DNA from: QZKY01 sp963666295
GTDB lineage: Bacteria > Pseudomonadota > Gammaproteobacteria > Burkholderiales > Burkholderiaceae_D
DNA: 64,000 nucleotides
Assembly (NCBI GenBank): GCA_963666295.1
Contig: OY762707.1
Coordinates: 1,612,001 to 1,676,000, forward strand
Direction: 5' to 3'
Below, one piece after another: positions 33,893-42,263 of this stretch. Position 1 is the stretch's first letter, and each line of letters begins with the position of its first letter. The notes beneath the pieces were generated by a model. The model searched no databases and was not told the DNA's origin. It worked only from the letters and a program-made list of their open reading frames with translations. The position numbers were made by a program, and so were the translations under genes.

Positions 33893-35108
33893 ATCACTCC
33901 GACGCCGCGTAGTCGTTGCCTTTGTTTTGCTGGCAACCAGCGCGTGTCTGCTGTTTGCCATCATCGCAAGTGTCGCGGTAGAGGGTATCGAGGTACACTT
34001 GGTCGATGACCGTCTGGCGAGCGTTGCAGCCTGGGCCTCTCCAAGACACGCAGGCAATCTCCCCGTCGAAATGCCCGCCGGTCTCAGCTTCTATCACGGC
34101 GCATCTATCCCTAAATCCTTGCGCAATTTGCCTTTGGGCGTGCATGAAATTTCCGTTGATGGTGCTGATCTTCAGGTTCTGGCGGGAAAGGATACACTGG
34201 GCGATTATGTCGTTGTGGATAACGCCAGCCAATATGAAAAAGTGGAGCTGGTTGTCTATTCCGCCATTGGCATAGGCCTGCTGGGTTTTCTGTTGTTATC
34301 GTTTTTCCTTGGGCGTTACGTGGCGCGCCGAATCGTTACGCCGATTACGACACTGGCCGACGCCACTCGTGATGAGCACTCCGTATCAAGCAAGGCATTG
34401 TTGATCAGAAAAGACGAGATCGGCGATCTGGCGAGGGCTTTTGAAACCCGGACGCAAGAACTCAAGGACTTCCTGGATCGCGAGCGTTTCTTCACTGGTG
34501 ATGTCAGCCATGAACTGCGCACACCCTTGACCGTCATCATCGGTGGGGCTGAGGTGCTAATGACTCAAACCGGTGAGCAACCGGCATTGCACGCCGCTTC
34601 CGAACGCATTCTTCGTACCGCAAAGGAAGCTGCCGACTCGATTACCGTACTATTGCTACTGGCGCGCACACCGGAATTGATTGATGCGCCGGAAACGCAG
34701 CTCTCAAACGTGATCAGGAGCGAGGTGGAGCGCAGTCAAGCCATCGTTGCTCAGAAACCGGTCAAGCTGACCTATTCCATCAATACTGATTTTTCCGTAT
34801 TTGCACGCCGCGAATTGCTTGCTGCAGCCGTTGGCAACTTGATTCGCAATGCCTGCCAATATACCGCTGAGGGCACGGTCAACGTGCTTGTCAATGAAAG
34901 CACCGTAGTGGTCGAAGATACCGGGCCAGGAATCCCCGATTTCGTTCTTGCAAGACTCAATAATGGGGCACCTGTTTCTGAACCAGCCGGCTCAGCAGGT
35001 TCGGGGCTGGGGCTTGCTTTGGTGATGCGAATTTGCGAACACATCAAGGCAAACTTGCATGTATCACTTCGCCCTGAAGGCGGCACCCGGTTTACCATTC
35101 GTTTTTAA
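33876..35108 (+). CDS. Sensor histidine kinase (PmrB-like)
   Basis: The protein is 410 residues from the ATG at 33876 ('MMRWFRSLRRRVV'), overlapping the regulator gene by 17 bases. The longer open frame from 33753 lies inside that gene. It has two transmembrane helices (about 11-35 and 126-146) around a 90-residue periplasmic sensor, then a HAMP segment and HisKA with H212 in 'VSHELRTPLTVI'. The HATPase has an N box ('NLIRNACQYT'), G1 ('EDTGPGIPD') and G2 ('GSGLGLALV'). It probably senses cationic peptides, metals or pH and phosphorylates the adjacent regulator. Confidence 0.88.
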   Translation: MMRWFRSLRRRVVVAFVLLATSACLLFAIIASVAVEGIEVHLVDDRLASVAAWASPRHAGNLPVEMPAGLSFYHGASIPKSLRNLPLGVHEISVDGADLQVLAGKDTLGDYVVVDNASQYEKVELVVYSAIGIGLLGFLLLSFFLGRYVARRIVTPITTLADATRDEHSVSSKALLIRKDEIGDLARAFETRTQELKDFLDRERFFTGDVSHELRTPLTVIIGGAEVLMTQTGEQPALHAASERILRTAKEAADSITVLLLLARTPELIDAPETQLSNVIRSEVERSQAIVAQKPVKLTYSINTDFSVFARRELLAAAVGNLIRNACQYTAEGTVNVLVNESTVVVEDTGPGIPDFVLARLNNGAPVSEPAGSAGSGLGLALVMRICEHIKANLHVSLRPEGGTRFTIRF

Positions 35109-35142
35109 CGAAATCTTAACGTTTCCCTCACAAAAGCTTAAA
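35104..35142 (+). promoter_or_regulatory. PmrA-like box upstream of eptA
   Basis: TTTAAC (35104-35109), GAAAT, CTTAAC (35115-35120) form an 11-bp-spaced tandem pair like the PmrA consensus (CTTAAT-N5-CTTAAT). A third half-site, CTTAAA, lies at 35137-35142, 22 bp further. All three are in helical phase. The first half-site overlaps the kinase stop codon. Confidence 0.55.
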
Positions 35143-35215
35143 GTGCTTCGCGCTAACTTGTCGGCATTCCATCCACGGAGGTGGCACGTATTTCCGACCT
35201 CATGGTTAGCCGCAC

Positions 35216-36880
35216 ATGAAAGCTCTACCAAAGACGCACCCAATCGTTCTGACACTGTTAGCGTCTACCTTTTTCGTTGTTGCCTATAACTTCAGTTTTT
35301 GGCGTACATTTATCGACGCCACAGGTGGCCTCAGTCTTCACAATCTGCCACTACACCTCGCCACCTTTATCGTTCTGGTCCTCTTTTTGAACGCCTTTCT
35401 CACCCTGGTGAGTTTTCGCCAAATCATCAAGCCCGTATTGATCGTGCTGTTTTGCTCAACAGCGCTCGCGACCTATTTCATGACACAGTATGGCGTCGCC
35501 ATTGATGCCACGATGATCCAGAACGTGTTTGAAACGAACACCATGGAAACATTTGAGCTACTTAGCTGGCGCATGGTGCTGTTTGTCTCCTTACTTGGCG
35601 TTCTCCCTTCCTATCTAGTTTGGCGGACAAAACTTTCGAAGCTCACTATTGGCCGTGATTTGCTCATCAGATTTGGATCGGTTTTCCTTTCCATTATTGT
35701 CGTTGTCGGCTTGTTGCTGGTTTTCTACAAGAGCTACGCACCCACCTTTCGTGAGCATCGTGAGCTACGACTCCTGTTCACACCACTCAACTATATTCAG
35801 GCCACAAAAAAATTCTTTAAACAGAAATTCAAGCAACCACTGGTCGTCGCGCCGCTTGGGATGGATGCAGAAAAAGGAACACTGTGGAAAGGAGAAAACC
35901 GTAAAACGGTCACGGTGATCGTGTTGGGAGAAACAGCGCGTTCAATGAATTTTTCGCTTAACGGTTATGAGCGCAACACCAATCCGGAACTTTCCAAACA
36001 AAATGGGCTGATCAATTTTACGAATGTACAGTCTTGCGGCACGGCGACGGGCGTGTCCGTGCCGTGTGTCTTCTCTTCTTTGACGCATGATAACTATTCA
36101 GATGAAAAAGCAAAGGGGCAGGAAGGTTTGCTGGATGTCTTTTCCCATGCAGGCTTTGACGTTTTATGGCGCAACAACAATACCGGCTGCAAAGGAGCTT
36201 GTGATCGCGTCGAATATGAAGATTTTTCCCAGCCCGTACCCGACTCCTTGTGTACATCAGACGAGTGCTATGACGAGCGCATGTTGCAGGGGCTATCGGA
36301 GCGCATCCGGTCTTCAAAGAAAGACATGGTAATCGTGCTGCATCAAAAAGGTAGTCACGGACCTGCCTATTGGAAGCGTTACCCAGAAAGATTCAAGAAA
36401 TATGGCCCTGTCTGCGAAACCAGCGATTTCCGGCAATGCACCACTAAATCCATTGTTAATGCCTATGACAACACGATTTTGTACACCGATCACTTCGTCA
36501 GCAGCGTTATCGACACACTGCGCCAGCTTAACGACAAGGACCGGATAGATACTTCGCTCATCTACTTTTCAGACCATGGAGAATCCTTGGGGGAAGACGG
36601 CATGTTCCTGCACGGCGCACCCTACATGATCTCCCCCGATGAGCAGCGACATGTTCCGTTCATGCTATGGCTTTCCGATAGTTTTCGTGAGCGTTTCCAA
36701 TTAAATACAGCCTGTCTGAACGCACGCCGAAAACAGCCTTTTTCTCACGACAACATATTCCATTCGGTCCTAGGCATGTTAAACGTCAGCACCGCCGTCC
36801 ATGATCCGGCCTTAGACATTTTTCAGGCTTGCAGCCAGGGCAGCACCATAAAGTCGCAACGAGCTGCTGTGGGAATATAA
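35216..36880 (+). CDS. eptA: EptA/MCR-like lipid A phosphoethanolamine transferase
   Basis: This 554-residue inner-membrane enzyme has five N-terminal transmembrane helices (to about residue 172) and a periplasmic sulfatase-fold domain. Catalytic residues of the EptA/MCR family are all present: E239 in 'VLGETARSMNFSLNGY', nucleophile T278 in 'SCGTATGVSVPC', H376 and H381 in 'HQKGSHGPAY', D453/H454 in 'SDHGESLGE', and H466. Paired cysteines (274/284, 325/329, 400/408) fit the conserved disulfides. It moves phosphoethanolamine from phosphatidylethanolamine to lipid A, which lowers binding of polymyxin-type peptides. It is followed without a gap by pap2 and dgkA, like mcr genes linked to pap2 or dgkA. 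Confidence 0.93.
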   Translation: MKALPKTHPIVLTLLASTFFVVAYNFSFWRTFIDATGGLSLHNLPLHLATFIVLVLFLNAFLTLVSFRQIIKPVLIVLFCSTALATYFMTQYGVAIDATMIQNVFETNTMETFELLSWRMVLFVSLLGVLPSYLVWRTKLSKLTIGRDLLIRFGSVFLSIIVVVGLLLVFYKSYAPTFREHRELRLLFTPLNYIQATKKFFKQKFKQPLVVAPLGMDAEKGTLWKGENRKTVTVIVLGETARSMNFSLNGYERNTNPELSKQNGLINFTNVQSCGTATGVSVPCVFSSLTHDNYSDEKAKGQEGLLDVFSHAGFDVLWRNNNTGCKGACDRVEYEDFSQPVPDSLCTSDECYDERMLQGLSERIRSSKKDMVIVLHQKGSHGPAYWKRYPERFKKYGPVCETSDFRQCTTKSIVNAYDNTILYTDHFVSSVIDTLRQLNDKDRIDTSLIYFSDHGESLGEDGMFLHGAPYMISPDEQRHVPFMLWLSDSFRERFQLNTACLNARRKQPFSHDNIFHSVLGMLNVSTAVHDPALDIFQACSQGSTIKSQRAAVGI

Positions 36881-37615
36881 GTGAAAAGTACCTCCCCAAA
36901 TCGGCCATGCCTATCTGGCAGGATCATGGTCATACTGGCACTGTTGGTATCACCAGTTGTGCTCATGCTGCTAGACCGATACACCAATCTTGACCTTATG
37001 CTGGCGGATGCCATGTTTGATGCTACGTCAGGCAATTTCCCGTGGCGCCACAGTTGGCTGGCCGACACGTTTGCACACCGCTGGCTCAAATTGGCATTGG
37101 TGATATTGGGCGTGGTTGTGGTTGGTGCTGCCATTTTTGATGCAGTTCGCCCCATCGCAAGATGGAGCCGAGAATTCAGAATCAGGGCACGTCTATTGGC
37201 TGTTTCTGCAGCACTCATCCCACTCGTTATCGGCTCTGCCAAACGCTTTAGCTTCCTTCATTGCCCTTGGGACATCGAACGCTATGGCGGATTGGCACCG
37301 TACGTCAAATTGCTGGATTCAATTCCGACAGGGATGGTGCCTGGGCATTGCTTCCCTGCCGGGCATATCAGCAGCGTTCTCTGGTTGCTGGCATTGACAC
37401 TTTTCTGGCTGCCACACCGACCACGTACAGCAGGGATAGTAGGATTTTTTGTGCTCACATTTGGATTTGTGCTTGGTTGGTTGCAGCAAATGCGCGGCGC
37501 TCATTTTTTGTCGCACACGCTTTGGTCAATGTGGATCGCCAGTTGCCTGGTCGCATTACTTTACTTCGTATTTATTGCTGTGCCACAGGCGCGCAAACCG
37601 TCAATTTACAACTGA
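36881..37615 (+). CDS. PAP2-family membrane phosphatase
   Basis: This 244-residue protein starts with GTG immediately after the eptA stop codon. It has about six transmembrane helices and the PAP2 motifs: 'KRFSFLHCPWD' (motif 1), 'HCFPAGHIS' (motif 2, PSGH-like) and 'QQMRGAHFLSHTLWS' (motif 3). Such enzymes remove phosphate from lipid substrates such as undecaprenyl diphosphate, phosphatidate or lipid A. The same type of gene lies behind mcr-1. Its role with EptA may be to dephosphorylate lipid A or recycle lipid carriers (inference). Confidence 0.87.
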   Translation: MKSTSPNRPCLSGRIMVILALLVSPVVLMLLDRYTNLDLMLADAMFDATSGNFPWRHSWLADTFAHRWLKLALVILGVVVVGAAIFDAVRPIARWSREFRIRARLLAVSAALIPLVIGSAKRFSFLHCPWDIERYGGLAPYVKLLDSIPTGMVPGHCFPAGHISSVLWLLALTLFWLPHRPRTAGIVGFFVLTFGFVLGWLQQMRGAHFLSHTLWSMWIASCLVALLYFVFIAVPQARKPSIYN

Positions 37616-37644
37616 TATCTTTCGTTTCCGAATTGGTTTTGCTT

Positions 37645-38040
37645 ATGCCAGAACAACAATCTATCAGCCCGTTTAAAAGCAAGAGCGGCATACGCCGGAT
37701 TTTTAGCGCACTTTTTTATTCCATGGACGGCTTACGCACTGCATGGCAGCAAGAACACGCCTTTCGGCAAGAGTTGCTCCTTACCATCGCAGGCATGGCT
37801 GTTGCACTAGCTTTGCCTGTTTCAGCATTAGAGAAACTCTTGCTTATCGGTGTGCTGATATTGGTGTTGATTGTTGAATTACTGAATTCCGCCATCGAGG
37901 CAGTCGTTGATCGCATTTCACTGGAGCATCATCAATTGTCTAAAACGGCAAAAGACTTGGGTAGCGCTGCAGTTCTGCTGACACTTTTATGGGCTGGCGC
38001 AACGTGGGTCGTCATTCTGTGGTGTTGTTTTGGGGCGTGA
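37645..38040 (+). CDS. dgkA: Diacylglycerol kinase (DgkA)
   Basis: The protein is 131 residues from the ATG at 37645. The longer open frame from 37261 lies inside the PAP2 gene and is rejected. It has three transmembrane helices and the family signature 'VELLNSAIEAVVDRISLEHH' followed by 'LSKTAKDLGSAAVLL'. DgkA phosphorylates diacylglycerol to phosphatidate. EptA leaves diacylglycerol behind when it takes phosphoethanolamine from phosphatidylethanolamine, so DgkA completes the cycle. It lies 29 bp after pap2 as the last gene of the module. Confidence 0.93.
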   Translation: MPEQQSISPFKSKSGIRRIFSALFYSMDGLRTAWQQEHAFRQELLLTIAGMAVALALPVSALEKLLLIGVLILVLIVELLNSAIEAVVDRISLEHHQLSKTAKDLGSAAVLLTLLWAGATWVVILWCCFGA

Positions 38041-38158
38041 GTTCACCATTTCAAACAACTCACTTGGACTAGCTGTGACTGACAGCTTCTGGACGAACCT
38101 TGCTGGCTACGTTAACCAAGCCCAAGGGCGGCTTTGACCGAAGTTCTGCCTTTTAAAC

Positions 38159-39385
38159 TTAGGGAACCGCTGATTTAGTCGGTTTTTTGTTAATCGGCTT
38201 GCTGGCTTTTTCGGTAGCCGAGCCAGCAACGTAGTTTCTTATCAAGTTATTGCCATTTCTGGCGTTTTTGAGGCGGATTTTCCGCCTCTTTCCTGTTTCA
38301 AGACGCACCTTGGGCATCAAATGCCAATAGTCGCCTCCTTGCCAGCACCAGATTGGCCAGACCAAACAGTGAGTACAGTTGCGCTGTGTTCTTGGCCAAT
38401 CCACGATAACGAGCCTTCTTGTGCTTGAACAGGTTCTTGATCACATGGAATGGGTGCTCGACCTTCGCTCGAATGTGCGCCTTGGCCTGCTCATATCGTT
38501 CCGATGCTTTTCCAAATTCGTTGTCTGGCAATGCTCGGCGTTTGCCTGGCCTCATGGCAACGTGCCAGTTAACAGCCTTGCCTTGATTCTCTTCGCGTTT
38601 CTCTACGCCTAAATAGCCCGCATCACCCAGTACAGCTTGCTCTTGTCCGTGCAGCAACGCGTGTGCCTGCGTAACATCATGAACGTTGGCGCTTGTGCCA
38701 ACCACGCTATGCACCAGACCTGATGCCATATCCACACCAATGTGTGCCTTCATCCCAAAGTGCCATTGATTGCCTTTCTTTGTCTGGCGCATCTCCGGGT
38801 CGCGTGTGCCTTCCTGATTCTTGGTTGAACTTGGCGCTGCAATCAGCGTCGCATCAACAATGGTGCCTTCACGCAGAAGCAGGCCTTGTTTGGCCAGATG
38901 TGTGTTGATGATGGTAAATATCTTGCGCGTGAGTCCTTTGGCTTCAAGCATGTGACGAAACTTGAGTAACGTCGTGGCATCCGGCGCTGATTCTCGCCCC
39001 AAATCTATCCCTACAAACTGCCGGATCGATTGGCTGTCGTATATCGCGTCTTCTATCCCTTCATCCGATAGTCCAAAACACTGTTGCACAACGTACATGC
39101 GCAGCATGCGCTTCAGACCAATGGGCGGACGACCTCTTCCTGACCCTTTGAAATAGTGTTTCTTCAATTCAGCTTCCAGCGACTCCCAGGGCGTAATCTC
39201 ATCTATCTCGTTGAGAAACCGCTCTCGGCGTGTAACTTTCTTCTTGGCTGAATATTCAAGATCAGAAAAACTCTTTTGCATGGCTGGATAACGTCTTATT
39301 TTTGCTAACAACTGATTATCTCAAGAATGACTTCGTGGATGATCGTAAAACGCGGTCTTGGCTGAATTAATCAGTGTTTCCTTAG
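38159..39385. mobile_element. IS5-family insertion sequence (1,219 bp) with TTAG target duplication
   Basis: The element spans 38163-39381. Its ends are imperfect inverted repeats: GGAACCGCTGATTTAGTC on the left, and GGAAACACTGATTAATTC read inward on the right (14 of 18 match). TTAG flanks both sides (38159-38162 and 39382-39385). This fits the YTAR target duplication of IS5-group elements. Intact repeats and an intact transposase suggest a recent, possibly active copy. Confidence 0.85.
38298..39281 (-). CDS. IS5-family transposase
   Basis: From the ATG at 39281 ('MQKSFSDLEYSAKKKVTRRE') the protein is 327 residues, matching IS5-group transposases; the open frame adds ten residues upstream. 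It has the DUF772 N-terminal region ('PPIGLKRMLRMYVVQQCFGL') and the DDE catalytic domain ('GTIVDATLIAAPSS', 'GDAGYLGVEKREEN', 'AKAHIRAKVEHPFHVIKNLF'). It is intact and sits inside well-defined inverted repeats. Confidence 0.92.
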   Translation of the reverse strand: MQKSFSDLEYSAKKKVTRRERFLNEIDEITPWESLEAELKKHYFKGSGRGRPPIGLKRMLRMYVVQQCFGLSDEGIEDAIYDSQSIRQFVGIDLGRESAPDATTLLKFRHMLEAKGLTRKIFTIINTHLAKQGLLLREGTIVDATLIAAPSSTKNQEGTRDPEMRQTKKGNQWHFGMKAHIGVDMASGLVHSVVGTSANVHDVTQAHALLHGQEQAVLGDAGYLGVEKREENQGKAVNWHVAMRPGKRRALPDNEFGKASERYEQAKAHIRAKVEHPFHVIKNLFKHKKARYRGLAKNTAQLYSLFGLANLVLARRRLLAFDAQGAS

Positions 39386-39469
39386 ATGGTGCCGCAGGGA
39401 TATCTCATGCAGGTACTTGCACGAGCTATTGTTAGCTGCGTTGGAGGAATGTTGGAATATTAAATTAAC

Positions 39470-39503
39470 AAGGGGCTACGCTTTCACGTAACCCCTTGAT
39501 TTT
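39470..39503 (-). terminator. Hairpin terminator downstream of the CAU tRNA
   Basis: AAGGGGCTACG (39470-39480) pairs with CGTAACCCCTT (39487-39497) with one mismatch and a 6-nt loop. AT-rich sequence follows on both strands. It lies just inside the right island repeat, so the island itself appears to provide the tRNA with this terminator. Confidence 0.6.
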
Positions 39504-39551
39504 ATTGGTGGGCCCAGTAGGACTCGAACCTACGACCAAAGGATTATGAGT
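39500..39551. repeat. Right island boundary (attR-like repeat within the tRNA gene)
   Basis: This is the second copy of the 52-bp repeat at 18344-18395. It covers the 3' half of the intact tRNA gene plus six flanking bases. Confidence 0.88.
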
Positions 39552-39582
39552 CCTCTGCTCTAACCAACTGAGCTATAGGCCC
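39506..39582 (-). tRNA. tRNA with CAU anticodon (tRNA-Ile2 or elongator tRNA-Met)
   Basis: This 77-nt cloverleaf has acceptor arms GGGCCTA and TGGGCCC with an encoded CCA end, a D arm GCTCAGTTGGTTAGAGC, an anticodon loop CTCATAA and a T arm with GTTCGAGTC. The CAU anticodon decodes AUG, or AUA if TilS modifies C34. Elongator Met and Ile2 cannot be separated safely by eye. It lies just after rpoD on the same strand and is the island insertion site. Confidence 0.9.
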
Positions 39583-39605
39583 TATTCTGAATGGCTTGAA
39601 ATTCC

Positions 39606-42020
39606 TTAATTGTTCTCCAGGTAGCTCTTCAGTTTGTCTGAACGCGAGGGATGGCGCAGTTTGCGTAGCGCTTTGGCTTCAATCTGACGAATGCGTTCAC
39701 GAGTCACGTCGAATTGCTTGCCGACTTCTTCCAGTGTATGGTCGGTTGACATTTCTACGCCGAAGCGCATGCGCAGTACCTTGGCTTCACGCGGCGTGAG
39801 CGAGTCGAGTACGTCCTTGACTACGTGGCGCATTGAGGCGTGCAACGCGGCGTCCACGGGTGCGAGCGTGTTGTTGTCTTCAATGAAATCGCCCAGATGC
39901 GAATCATCGTCATCACCGATTGGCGTTTCCATGGAAATCGGCTCTTTCGCGATCTTCATGATCTTGCGAATCTTGTCTTCCGGCATTTCCATGCGCTCTG
40001 CCAGCGTGGCCGGATCTGGTTCATTGCCGGTTTCCTGCAGAATCTGGCGCGAGATGCGATTCATCTTGTTGATGGTTTCGATCATGTGCACCGGAATGCG
40101 GATCGTGCGAGCCTGATCGGCGATGGAGCGCGTGATTGCCTGACGAATCCACCAGGTGGCGTAGGTCGAGAACTTGTAGCCGCGCCGGTATTCGAATTTG
40201 TCTACCGCCTTCATCAAGCCGATATTGCCTTCCTGAATGAGATCAAGGAATTGCAGGCCGCGGTTGGTGTACTTCTTCGCAATTGAGATGACGAGGCGCA
40301 AGTTGGCTTCGGTCATCTCGCGTTTTGCCGTGCGGGCGTGGCGTTCTCCCATCAACATCTGGCGGTTGATTCTACGAAGTTCAGGCAAAGGCAGGATGAC
40401 TCGTTTTTGCAAGTCGATCAATTCTTGCTGCAATTCCTTGATCATCGGCACGTTCCTGCCCAGAATGGGGCTGTATGCATGCGCGGCTTCGACCTCGCCG
40501 TCCACCCAATTCAGATTGGTTTCATTTCCGGGGAAAACGTTGATGAAATGGGCGCGCGGCACACCGCAGCGGTTGACTGCAATATCCAGAATCTTGCGCT
40601 CAATTTCACGGACTTCATCAATTTGTTGCCGCACGTTGTCACAAAGATTCTCAATGAATTTTGCGGTGAAACGGATGCCAACCAGTTCTTGTGTGATGCT
40701 TTCTTGTGCTTTTTTGTATGCATCCGGCATTTCGCCTTCCTGGCCAAAGTATTGGCTCATGGTTTCGTAGTGCGTCCGGATGTTGTCAAATTTTTCAAGC
40801 GAGTGCTGCTTCAGTTGCTCTATTTGCGCGGCACTGTATCCCGCTGCAGACGTTGCTGACAGCGTACCACCGGAAGATTCATCGTCATCGGAATCATCGT
40901 CATCGGAATCATCGTCATCGGAATCATCGTCATCATCGGATGAATTATCGTTACTGACATCAGGGGTTTCTTCTTCCTCTTCGGCGGCTTCCGGATTGTC
41001 TCCTTCTGAAAATCCGTCGACAACGTCGTCAATCTTGCTGGTGTTGTTGCGAATGCTTTCCGCTGCGGCGAGGATTTCGGCAATCGTGTTCGGGCACACT
41101 GAAATGGCCTGAATCATGTCACTCAGGCCAGACTCAATGCGTTTGGCAATTTCAATTTCGCCTTCACGAGTAAGCAACTCTACCGTGCCCATTTCGCGCA
41201 TATACATGCGTACCGGATCGGTGGTGCGGCCAAAATCGGAATCGACTGTGGAAAGCGCGGCTTCGGCGGCGGCTTCGACTTCTTCTTCTGTGCTGACTGC
41301 GGGCGCATCGTCAGACAGGATCAGTTCTTCGGCATCAGGCGCGATTTCGAAGACGGAAATTCCCATGTCAGTGAAGGTGCCAATGATGCCTTCGATGGCT
41401 TCCGGTTCAACGATATTGTCTGGCAAGTGATCGTTGATTTCAGCATATGTCAGAAAACCACGCTCTTTTCCCATTCCGATCAGGGTTTTGAGTTTCTCGC
41501 GACGTTTTTCGATTTCATCTTCCGTCGCTTCCGAATCAGCAGTGAAAGCCCCCTTCAGCAAAGCCTTTTCCTTGGCGCGGCGATCTTTTGCGTTTGTCTT
41601 GTCAGAAGCCTTCATCTCCGCGCGTTCGACGGCCTTGATTTCGGCATCTTCGTCCGTTTCAGGCTGGTAGTCCTTCGGCTTGCGTCCGCGACGTCCCGGC
41701 ACCTTGACCTTTGGCAGCACGTAGCCGGACGTGTCGATCGAAGCCAGAATGCTGGCGTCGGTCGTTTGCACTACTGCAGGCGCGCTGGATACTGATGGCG
41801 CAACGGGTGCTCCAGTGCCTTCTGCCGCTGCTTTGGGCTTACGCCCTCTGGTTTTCTTGGCGGGCGCGTCTGTTGATGCGGTTAGAGGCTCGCTGGCTGT
41901 AGCGTCATTTTCCTTGACAGATACGGCTGTTTTCCCGGTTACGCGCTTCGGTTTTTCTTCTGACGCGTCTTTTTTGGCTTTCTTGGCGTTGTCTGCCTGG
42001 TTTTTTGCTGGTTTATTCAT
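39606..42020 (-). CDS. rpoD: RNA polymerase primary sigma factor (sigma-70)
   Basis: This 804-residue protein has a Lys/Ala-rich N-terminal extension, region 1.1, region 1.2 ('TTDPVRMYMREMGTVELLTR'), a non-conserved region, and region 2 with 'FLDLIQEGNIGLMKAVDKFE' and 'KFSTYATWWIRQAITRSIAD'. Regions 3 and 4 follow, with the -35-reading helix 'VTRERIRQIEAKALRKLR'. It directs transcription of housekeeping genes. The non-conserved region carries an Asp/Ser tract (about residues 363-382) encoded by a 15-bp tandem repeat. It is the last protein gene of the rpsU-yqeY-dnaG-rpoD operon and is longer than E. coli RpoD (613). Confidence 0.97.
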   Translation of the reverse strand: MNKPAKNQADNAKKAKKDASEEKPKRVTGKTAVSVKENDATASEPLTASTDAPAKKTRGRKPKAAAEGTGAPVAPSVSSAPAVVQTTDASILASIDTSGYVLPKVKVPGRRGRKPKDYQPETDEDAEIKAVERAEMKASDKTNAKDRRAKEKALLKGAFTADSEATEDEIEKRREKLKTLIGMGKERGFLTYAEINDHLPDNIVEPEAIEGIIGTFTDMGISVFEIAPDAEELILSDDAPAVSTEEEVEAAAEAALSTVDSDFGRTTDPVRMYMREMGTVELLTREGEIEIAKRIESGLSDMIQAISVCPNTIAEILAAAESIRNNTSKIDDVVDGFSEGDNPEAAEEEEETPDVSNDNSSDDDDDSDDDDSDDDDSDDDESSGGTLSATSAAGYSAAQIEQLKQHSLEKFDNIRTHYETMSQYFGQEGEMPDAYKKAQESITQELVGIRFTAKFIENLCDNVRQQIDEVREIERKILDIAVNRCGVPRAHFINVFPGNETNLNWVDGEVEAAHAYSPILGRNVPMIKELQQELIDLQKRVILPLPELRRINRQMLMGERHARTAKREMTEANLRLVISIAKKYTNRGLQFLDLIQEGNIGLMKAVDKFEYRRGYKFSTYATWWIRQAITRSIADQARTIRIPVHMIETINKMNRISRQILQETGNEPDPATLAERMEMPEDKIRKIMKIAKEPISMETPIGDDDDSHLGDFIEDNNTLAPVDAALHASMRHVVKDVLDSLTPREAKVLRMRFGVEMSTDHTLEEVGKQFDVTRERIRQIEAKALRKLRHPSRSDKLKSYLENN
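40875..40937. repeat. 15-bp tandem repeat coding an Asp/Ser tract in rpoD
   Basis: The unit (G)GAATCATCGTCATC(G) is repeated about four times; the first copy differs by one base (GATTC) and the last has an extra CATC. On the coding strand each unit gives Asp-Asp-Asp-Asp-Ser. Copy number could change by slippage without shifting the frame. Confidence 0.85.
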
Positions 42021-42263
42021 TGCGTTCGCTATGTAATTGTCAGTGGCGTAATGGCGTTAGCTTTGTGCGTGTCGTCCAGAGTGGACTGGCTGCGAAGCGA
42101 TAAAACGAACGATATCCGGTGGGTGTCTGTAACACGTCTTTGATTGCGTACCGAGTTTAAAAATACAATCAGAAGAACACCCCTAACCGATGGATAGAAA
42201 ACCTCCAATTCTATCATTATCGCTATATTTTTCAACATTTGTAGCGCAAAGACTTATCAAGTG

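Larger units (their letters stand above)
18344..39551. mobile_element. Composite tRNA-integrated genomic island (about 21.2 kb)
   Basis: The region is delimited by the 52-bp direct repeats described at each end. It contains a tyrosine integrase (31893-32930), an excisionase-like gene, a phage-type repressor, a Rep_trans initiator, plasmid-like repeat arrays, a serine recombinase, a putative defence operon, a lipid A modification module and an IS5-family element. Neighbouring genes on both sides are ordinary core genes (ppx and rpoD). No conjugation genes or phage structural genes were seen. The integrase lies about 6.6 kb from the right repeat rather than beside it, so cargo or a second insertion lies in between. 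Confidence 0.82.

Noticed and set aside
35203..35220. Five-codon frame (MVSRT) whose stop overlaps the eptA start
   Set aside because: No ribosome-binding site at the right distance and no attenuator structure. Chance is likely.
37261..37644. Long N-terminal extension of the DgkA frame
   Set aside because: It lies inside the PAP2 gene in another frame. The ATG at 37645 gives a normal DgkA length.
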